Positions 58,819 through 64,000 of a stretch of 64,000 bases of DNA are shown one piece after another. Source of the stretch: Prosthecobacter sp. (GTDB lineage: Bacteria; Verrucomicrobiota; Verrucomicrobiia; Verrucomicrobiales; Verrucomicrobiaceae); assembly GCF_020439865.1 (NCBI RefSeq), contig NZ_JAGRPF010000232.1, forward strand, positions 1 to 64,000, in the 5' to 3' direction. The translations under genes were made by a program, and so were the position numbers. The first letter of the stretch is position 1. Every line of letters starts with the position of its first letter. The notes beneath the pieces are model-generated. The model did no database searches. It saw only the letters and a list, made by a program, of their open reading frames with translations, and was not told the origin of the DNA.

Positions 58819-61800
58819 TCTTCGCGCTTCGCGCGTCCTCTCCCTCCATGCCTCATTGCGTGACGCCATCGCCGATTTCACCCATCGCAGCGAGCAGATC
58901 GCCCGTGAAATCCGTGCCAAACGCTACACGGCGGAGCAGAACCATCTGCAGCATCTGGAGTCCCTGGATGCACAGAACACCTCGCTGCTGGGTGAAACTG
59001 CGCTGCAATGGGATGAGTATGCCAAATCCATTCATGCCCGGCACGAAGCACGGAACACGGCGTTCAAACGCTACGAAGACCGCATCAAGCGGGATCTTCC
59101 AGCGATGATTCAGAAGACGCGGGAGACATGGTTGGGAAAACAGCAGATGCGCCGGATGAGTGCGGATTTCATTCGCAAACAGGGCCTGCAGGAGGTGGAG
59201 AACACCAAGGGTGCGCTCCTTGAGCGTCTGAACTTGGCGAAGGACCGCCTCCTGGCCGTTTTAAAAGCCACCGGGGAACGTCTCAATCGCAAAGATGCTC
59301 CGCAGCCCGGCACCGGTCTGAGCCTGGCGGACATTCCGTCGCGTGTCGAAGCACTCGAAGCGCAGGCGGAGAGTCTCGAAGGCCAGCTTGCCTCCGGCAA
59401 AAGCTCCGGACTGTTCAAGATGTTTTCCAAACCCAGCGTGGATTTGCGCCAGCTCAGCGCCGCGGTGCTCGACTACGAGACCTGCGTGGAGGAACTGAAT
59501 GCGGCAGGTGACGCAGCTGCTGCGCAGGTGCAGGCCGAGTTTGACAGTGCGGATGCACTGGTCACCGCCGACTGGAACCGTGCGGACGAGGTGGCGGAGA
59601 AATACCGCCTGGCCATGCTGAAGCGCCTTGCCACGCAAATCCCCGCCCTGCTCGCGCGAAACGAACGTCTGCTCGCGCGCAACCTGCGCCGTTTTGAGGA
59701 GCAGAAGGCAGCTGCGCTTGAGGGAGTGAGCGGCCCGGGTGCCTCACAACGGCAGCAGATCATCGACCAGCATGAGGCGGCAATGCATGCGATGCACGTG
59801 GCAGCCGAACAACGCTGGACCGGGCTCTTGGCCGAGTGGAATCAGAAGATTCCTCCTCTGCTCGCTGCGGTGGATGAGATCAATGGTGCGGACGCCGCGA
59901 AGTTTCAGCCTTGGAGCGTCGATTATCACCCGCATGAGATGTTTCCGGCGGCCTGCCGCTTTGGTCAGGTCAATCTCGACTTGAGCGCTTCGGCAGCCTT
60001 GTTTGCGAAGGAAACTCCGCTCAGCCTCGGCGGCCACGAGAAGGTTGGACTGCCGCTGACGCTGGCTTTTCCCCAGGAAGGCTCGCTGCTGATCGAAACC
60101 GATGATGACGGCGGCAATTGGATCGCTGACGTGATGAACGGTGTAATCTTCCGCTTGTTCTCGCAGGCGCCTCCGGGGAAGGTGCATCTCACGATCATCG
60201 ACGCCGTTGGTCTCGGTCAGAACTTTGCCGGACTGATGCATCTGGCCGACTACGAGCCCGCGCTTATCAACCGCCGCATCTGGACGCAGCGTGATCAGAT
60301 CGAGGAGCGTCTAGCCGAACTCAATGAGCACGTTGAGAAGGTGATTCAGATGTATCTGCGCAACGAGTACGCCACGATCACCGAGTACAATGAGCAGGCA
60401 GGCAGCGTGGCGGAGAAGTATCACTTTCTCGTCATCGCTGGACTGCCAACGGGATTCAGCGAATCAGCGATGGCCCGGTTGAAGAGCATTGTCATGAGCG
60501 GTGCCCGCTGCGGCGTGTTTGTGCTCATCCACTGGGATCGTCGTCAGGCGCTGCCCGAGGGGCTCGCGGCCGATGATTTGCGAAAGAACTGCCTTCGTCT
60601 TGTTCGGGAGAAGGGTGTGGTCAGCTTCGGAGGCATCAGTACGCTCGCTCTTGATCCGCCGCCGTCGGATGCTGTCGCTGCCGATCTCGCGCATCAAATC
60701 GGGCAGGCCAGCATTGATTCGAACCGCGTTCAGGTGCCGTTTAGTGTGGTGGCTCCGAAGGAAATGTGGTCGGAAAGCACCACGAACGAGCTCCGCATCG
60801 CGATTGGTCGCACTGGGGCCACGAAGCTGCAGTACCTCGCCATTGGCAAAGGCACGAAGCAGCATGCGCTGCTCGCGGGAAAGACCGGTTCCGGCAAATC
60901 GACCCTGCTGCACATCATCATCACCAACCTCGCGCTCACCTGCAGTCCTGACGAGATCGAGTTCTACCTCATCGACTTCAAGAAAGGGGTCGAGTTCAAA
61001 TGCTACGCGGACGCGAAGCTGCCACATGCCAAGGTGGTCGCGATCGAGAGCGATCGTGAATTCGCGCTCAGCGTGCTGCAGCGCATTGATGAAGAACTGC
61101 GCCGTCGTGGTGAAATGTATCGCAAGATCGGCGCGCAGGATCTCGCCGGCTACAAGCGTGCCGGTGGCACCGAGCCGATGCCGCGCGCCATGCTCATCAT
61201 CGACGAGTTCCAGGAGTTTTTTGTGGAGGACGATTCGGTGGCGCAAGGTGCCGCACTGCTGCTCGACCGCATCGTGCGTCAGGGCCGTGCCTTCGGCATT
61301 CATGTCTTTCTGGGTTCGCAGACACTCGGCGGTGCCTACACGCTCGCTCGCACGACGTTGGGTCAGATGGTCATCCGCATCGCGCTCCAGTGCAACGAGG
61401 CCGATGCGGCTCTCATTATGGACGACAGCAACACCGCTCCGCGGCTGCTCTCGCGTCCCGGTGAAGGCATCTACAATGACGCCGCGGGTGCGGTGGAAGG
61501 AAACAGCCCCTTCCAGGTCGTCTGGCTCACCGACGAGGAACGCGACGCCAATCTCCTCAAAGTGTCGCAGCTTTCCCATGAGCGCGGCTTCGACACGAAA
61601 CGTCCGATTGTCTTTGAAGGCAACATGCCCGCCGATGTGCGTGACAATGCTCTGCTTGCCGAGGCTCTCGCGAATCCGCCGGTCAAGGCGCCTGCTGATC
61701 CGAAATGCTGGCTCGGCATGCCGAATGCCATCAAAGGGCCCACCGAGGCGCTGTTCCCGCGCCAGAGCGGCCGTCATCTGATGCTCGTCGGACAGAACGA

Positions 61801-62446
61801 CGAGGCCATCACCGCCATCATGGGGCTCGGCATGCTCGCGCTCGCTACGCAGCATCCACGTGATCGTGCGCCGCTGTTCTACCTCGTCCACGGCGCGTTG
61901 GCCGGAACGCCTGATTGCGAATTCCTCGAAGCTATCGCCGCAGGCCGGGCGAAGATCAGCCAGGGGCACGAAGCGCCCGAGTTCATCGCTGAGATTCATG
62001 CCGAGATGAAGCGCCGCAGCGATGAAGGCAGCGCGGGCGATCCGCCGGTCTTCCTGTTCGTCCATGGCCTGCAGAAGTTCCGCAAGCTGCGCTACGAGGA
62101 GGACTTTTCCTTCGGTGGCGACGACTCGCCCAAGCCCGGCAACCAGCTCAACGAGATCATCGCCGAAGGTCCGTCGCTCGGCATCCACCTCATCACCAGC
62201 CTCGACACGCTCAACAACGTCAACCGCTGCCTCAGCCGCAAGGCCGTGAGCGAGCTCGGCATGCGTGTGCTCTTCCAGATGAGCGCCAACGACAGTGCCA
62301 GCCTGATCGATTCTCCCAAGGCCAGCATGCTCGGCCTGCACCGCGCTCTGTTTTACAGCGAGCACGAGTCGCGACTCGAGACATTCCGGCCATTTGCGCT
62401 GCCGGACGTGGGCTGGGTGGCGGCGGCTGTGAAGGCGCTGGGGTAG
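58802..62446 (+). CDS. FtsK/SpoIIIE-EssC-like ATPase with N-terminal coiled coil
   Basis: A 1214-residue cytoplasmic ATPase starting at a GTG inside the preceding gene. Residues 1 to about 345 are charged coiled-coil helices. There follow three regions that fit RecA-like folds: the first has a degenerate P-loop (FPQEGSLLIETDDDGGNW), the middle one is intact with Walker A GKTGSGKST (residues 693-701) and Walker B Asp801-Glu802, and the last (starting GRHLMLVGQNDEA) is again degenerate. This tandem arrangement is like EccC/EssC, the motor of type VII secretion, but I see no membrane segment and no FHA domain. Roles in DNA translocation or defence are not excluded. Confidence 0.85.
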   Translation: MNSSIDLRASRVLSLHASLRDAIADFTHRSEQIAREIRAKRYTAEQNHLQHLESLDAQNTSLLGETALQWDEYAKSIHARHEARNTAFKRYEDRIKRDLPAMIQKTRETWLGKQQMRRMSADFIRKQGLQEVENTKGALLERLNLAKDRLLAVLKATGERLNRKDAPQPGTGLSLADIPSRVEALEAQAESLEGQLASGKSSGLFKMFSKPSVDLRQLSAAVLDYETCVEELNAAGDAAAAQVQAEFDSADALVTADWNRADEVAEKYRLAMLKRLATQIPALLARNERLLARNLRRFEEQKAAALEGVSGPGASQRQQIIDQHEAAMHAMHVAAEQRWTGLLAEWNQKIPPLLAAVDEINGADAAKFQPWSVDYHPHEMFPAACRFGQVNLDLSASAALFAKETPLSLGGHEKVGLPLTLAFPQEGSLLIETDDDGGNWIADVMNGVIFRLFSQAPPGKVHLTIIDAVGLGQNFAGLMHLADYEPALINRRIWTQRDQIEERLAELNEHVEKVIQMYLRNEYATITEYNEQAGSVAEKYHFLVIAGLPTGFSESAMARLKSIVMSGARCGVFVLIHWDRRQALPEGLAADDLRKNCLRLVREKGVVSFGGISTLALDPPPSDAVAADLAHQIGQASIDSNRVQVPFSVVAPKEMWSESTTNELRIAIGRTGATKLQYLAIGKGTKQHALLAGKTGSGKSTLLHIIITNLALTCSPDEIEFYLIDFKKGVEFKCYADAKLPHAKVVAIESDREFALSVLQRIDEELRRRGEMYRKIGAQDLAGYKRAGGTEPMPRAMLIIDEFQEFFVEDDSVAQGAALLLDRIVRQGRAFGIHVFLGSQTLGGAYTLARTTLGQMVIRIALQCNEADAALIMDDSNTAPRLLSRPGEGIYNDAAGAVEGNSPFQVVWLTDEERDANLLKVSQLSHERGFDTKRPIVFEGNMPADVRDNALLAEALANPPVKAPADPKCWLGMPNAIKGPTEALFPRQSGRHLMLVGQNDEAITAIMGLGMLALATQHPRDRAPLFYLVHGALAGTPDCEFLEAIAAGRAKISQGHEAPEFIAEIHAEMKRRSDEGSAGDPPVFLFVHGLQKFRKLRYEEDFSFGGDDSPKPGNQLNEIIAEGPSLGIHLITSLDTLNNVNRCLSRKAVSELGMRVLFQMSANDSASLIDSPKASMLGLHRALFYSEHESRLETFRPFALPDVGWVAAAVKALG

Positions 62447-62586
62447 CGAAAGGTGTGATGTTTTTCCGAGTCCCCTGCACATTGGTCTCGACAAGAGAAT
62501 CACGATTTCAAACTATTCGGGCAGGCTAGGGGCTGTGATGTATTCATTGCTGTTATTTTTCGACCGGTCCTTTTGCTGTAATCCTC

Positions 62587-62970
62587 ATGACTCGGCGCCG
62601 ATCCAGATCAGAACGACGAGACGTTGAGAGATTTAGACACCAGCGAATCATGAAGCTGATTGATCGGGGGTGGATCAATCAGGCGGATGAGATTCCTGAC
62701 GACGCGGTGCCGGTCGATCCCGACCTGATCAATCTCGGCGGTTCCTGGCATCGCCCCATTTTCTTCTCCGATCAGCCGTTCGTCTGCCGTGACTGTGGTG
62801 TCTCCTGTGTTTGGAAGGCGGTTGATCAACAGTGGTACTTCGAAACTTTCCACGCTCCTTATTACGAAACTGCCAATCGTTGCCGCGCCTGCAGGCGGAA
62901 GGAGAGGCGGCGGAAAGAACAGGCACGGATTGATTCCGGGCATGCTGTGGATACCCCGCCTGCCGAATGA
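62587..62970 (+). CDS. Zinc-ribbon protein (zf-trcl-like)
   Basis: A 127-residue basic protein. A four-cysteine zinc ribbon is formed by CRDCGVSC and CRACRRK, some 35 residues apart, separated by WKAVDQQWYFETFHAPYYET, the typical spacing of the probable zinc-ribbon (zf-trcl) family. The N-terminus is strongly basic and the tail is Lys/Arg-rich, so it may bind nucleic acid. The function of the family is unknown. It lies 140 bp after the FtsK-like gene with an AT-richer gap, so a link to that cassette is uncertain. Confidence 0.8.
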   Translation: MTRRRSRSERRDVERFRHQRIMKLIDRGWINQADEIPDDAVPVDPDLINLGGSWHRPIFFSDQPFVCRDCGVSCVWKAVDQQWYFETFHAPYYETANRCRACRRKERRRKEQARIDSGHAVDTPPAE

Positions 62971-63012
62971 GATGTCGTTTTAAGTCGATCGAGGTGCAGG
63001 AATGTCCGGTCC

Positions 63013-63990
63013 TCACGTCTGAAAGTGCCGCTCACAGACTTCACGTAGTCCGGCGCGGGTGGTGCAGCGGCGCATGGCGTTGAGGAAGGCTTCGGAATCG
63101 GCGACGTCGGGGCCGAAGAAGTTGAGGTGCTTCTTGATGCGGTTCACCTGGTCGAGTTCGCGGGTGCCGGGCATCGTCACGGTCTCATACAACTCTTCCA
63201 CATAGGCGAGGCGGTCCGCGGCGGTCGGTTGGAAGACAGGCTCGCCTCGGACGTGCTGGCGGATTTGGTTGAAGAGCCAGGGATTGCGGATGGCGCCGCG
63301 CCCGAGCATGAGGCCATGGACTCCGGTTTGTTGAATGACTGTCTCGGCATCGATGTGGGAGCCGATGTTGCCATTCGCCAGAACCGGGCAGGGGAGATTC
63401 GACTTCGCCTGACCGATCAAATCATAGCGCACACCGTCGCGATACATCTGTAGCACGGTGCGACCGTGGATGGTGACGAGATCGATGCCGTGCTTCTCAA
63501 ACAACGGAACCAGCGCGTCGATCGTCTCCGTGTCATCAAAGCCGAGTCGTGTCTTCACTGTGAACTTCACGCTTACCGCCTCGCGCAACGCGCCGAGGAT
63601 GGCCTCGATGCGCGGCACATCGCGTAGCAGTCCGCCGCCGGCGCACTTTTTGTAAACGATCGGCGCCGGGCAGCCGAGGTTCAGGTCCACGGCGGCGATT
63701 TCATGCTGCTGGAGTTCCTTTGCGCTGCGCACGAGCGAGGGAATGTCATTGCCTATCATCTGTGCGATGGCCGGTTTACCCGTCGGATTGTGAATGAGGG
63801 AGGCGAGGATCGGCTTGTCGAGATGCGAGTCCGGATGGACGCGAAAGTACTCCGTGTAATACACGTCCGCACCGCCATAGCGCGCCATCAACCGCCAGAA
63901 AGGCAGGTCCGTCACATCCTGCATCGGCGCCAGCGCCAGCAGCGGCTCAGGACGGGCCAGCAGTTGATCGAGATGTTCGACGGGGGTCAC
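63013..63990 (-). CDS. tRNA-dihydrouridine synthase (start may lie beyond the window)
   Basis: A Dus family FMN enzyme that reduces uridine to dihydrouridine in tRNA. The TIM-barrel segments are LALAPMQDVTDLPFWRLM at the start, AQMIGND, DLNLGCPAPIVYKKCAGGGLL (with the catalytic Cys region), VKTRLGF, LVTIHGRTVLQMY and PVLANGNIG, then LGRGAIRNPWLF. The C-terminal helical domain contains TMPGTRELDQVNRIKKHL. The visible start is a GTG at 63990, giving 325 residues, but the frame stays open to the edge, so the true start may be outside. Dus subtype cannot be fixed by eye. Confidence 0.9.
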   Translation of the reverse strand: MTPVEHLDQLLARPEPLLALAPMQDVTDLPFWRLMARYGGADVYYTEYFRVHPDSHLDKPILASLIHNPTGKPAIAQMIGNDIPSLVRSAKELQQHEIAAVDLNLGCPAPIVYKKCAGGGLLRDVPRIEAILGALREAVSVKFTVKTRLGFDDTETIDALVPLFEKHGIDLVTIHGRTVLQMYRDGVRYDLIGQAKSNLPCPVLANGNIGSHIDAETVIQQTGVHGLMLGRGAIRNPWLFNQIRQHVRGEPVFQPTAADRLAYVEELYETVTMPGTRELDQVNRIKKHLNFFGPDVADSEAFLNAMRRCTTRAGLREVCERHFQT

Positions 63991-64000
63991 AAGGCCGCGC

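Noticed and set aside
60464..62503. 679-residue minus-strand frame
   Set aside because: It is antisense to the FtsK-like ATPase, whose Walker motifs are intact.
1..64000. tRNA, rRNA, insertion sequences and prophage genes
   Set aside because: None was recognised by eye; a tRNAscan or ISfinder search would be decisive and cannot be run here.

Overview
This is a GC-rich chromosomal stretch from a Gram-negative bacterium, most likely of the phylum Verrucomicrobiota (Verrucomicrobiaceae/Prosthecobacter-like). The evidence is the family mix: DUF1549/DUF1553 and DUF1501 proteins, planctomycete-type cytochrome c domains (one fused to leucine-rich repeats), H-X9-DG-type pseudopilins with long Pro/Gly tails, fused MFS/spermidine-synthase proteins, many lipoproteins, and LpxI, which implies lipid A and an outer membrane. 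No rRNA, tRNA, CRISPR array, transposase or phage gene was recognised. About 58 protein-coding genes are called. Most are short operons or single genes on both strands with tight spacing.

Layout. 1-345: a 21-bp tandem repeat running off the left edge, with no convincing gene. 0.4-5.2 kb: two small lipoproteins, a ROK sugar kinase, a cyclase-family hydrolase, a CYTH protein and a secreted nitrilase-like protein. 5.3-14.3 kb: a large secreted metzincin, a DUF1549/DUF1553 + DUF1501 pair with a Tat signal, and a TPR gluzincin. 14.4-25.1 kb: mostly minus-strand genes, including DUF4256, ApbE coupled to a TIGR03663 membrane protein, a fused MFS/spermidine synthase, and an operon of a membrane coiled-coil protein, DprA and thioredoxin. 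25.1-32.6 kb: PurQ, a lipoprotein, a second and longer MFS/spermidine synthase behind an AT-rich leader, an orphan MacB-type permease and a photolyase. 32.8-40.2 kb: a plus-strand c-type cytochrome block of two membrane/periplasmic cytochromes, a lipoprotein, ResB and CcsA (System II cytochrome c maturation). 40.2-45.0 kb: an amidase, two tandemly duplicated pseudopilins with duplicated leaders and terminators, LpxI, a TatD-like hydrolase and a small unknown. 45.1-53.2 kb: MoeB-rhodanese with a Trm112-like protein, an alpha/beta hydrolase, a LOG protein, an RRM protein, glutaredoxin/DUF6580/PotD-like genes, CinA and an AAA ATPase. 53.3-57.8 kb: a small cytochrome lipoprotein, a class III aminotransferase and a large cytochrome-DUF1549-DUF1553 protein.

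The most unusual part is 57.8-62.4 kb. Four packed genes encode a WXG100-like protein, a coiled-coil protein, a second tiny protein with the same W-x-D-A-x4-F signature, and a 1214-residue FtsK/EssC-like ATPase. The ATPase has no visible membrane segment and only one intact P-loop, set between regions that look like degenerate RecA folds. This resembles the motor and substrates of a type VII secretion system, but in a bacterium with an outer membrane and without the known T7SS membrane components. It is the best candidate here for an undescribed system. The right edge holds a zinc-ribbon protein and a tRNA-dihydrouridine synthase whose start may lie beyond the window.
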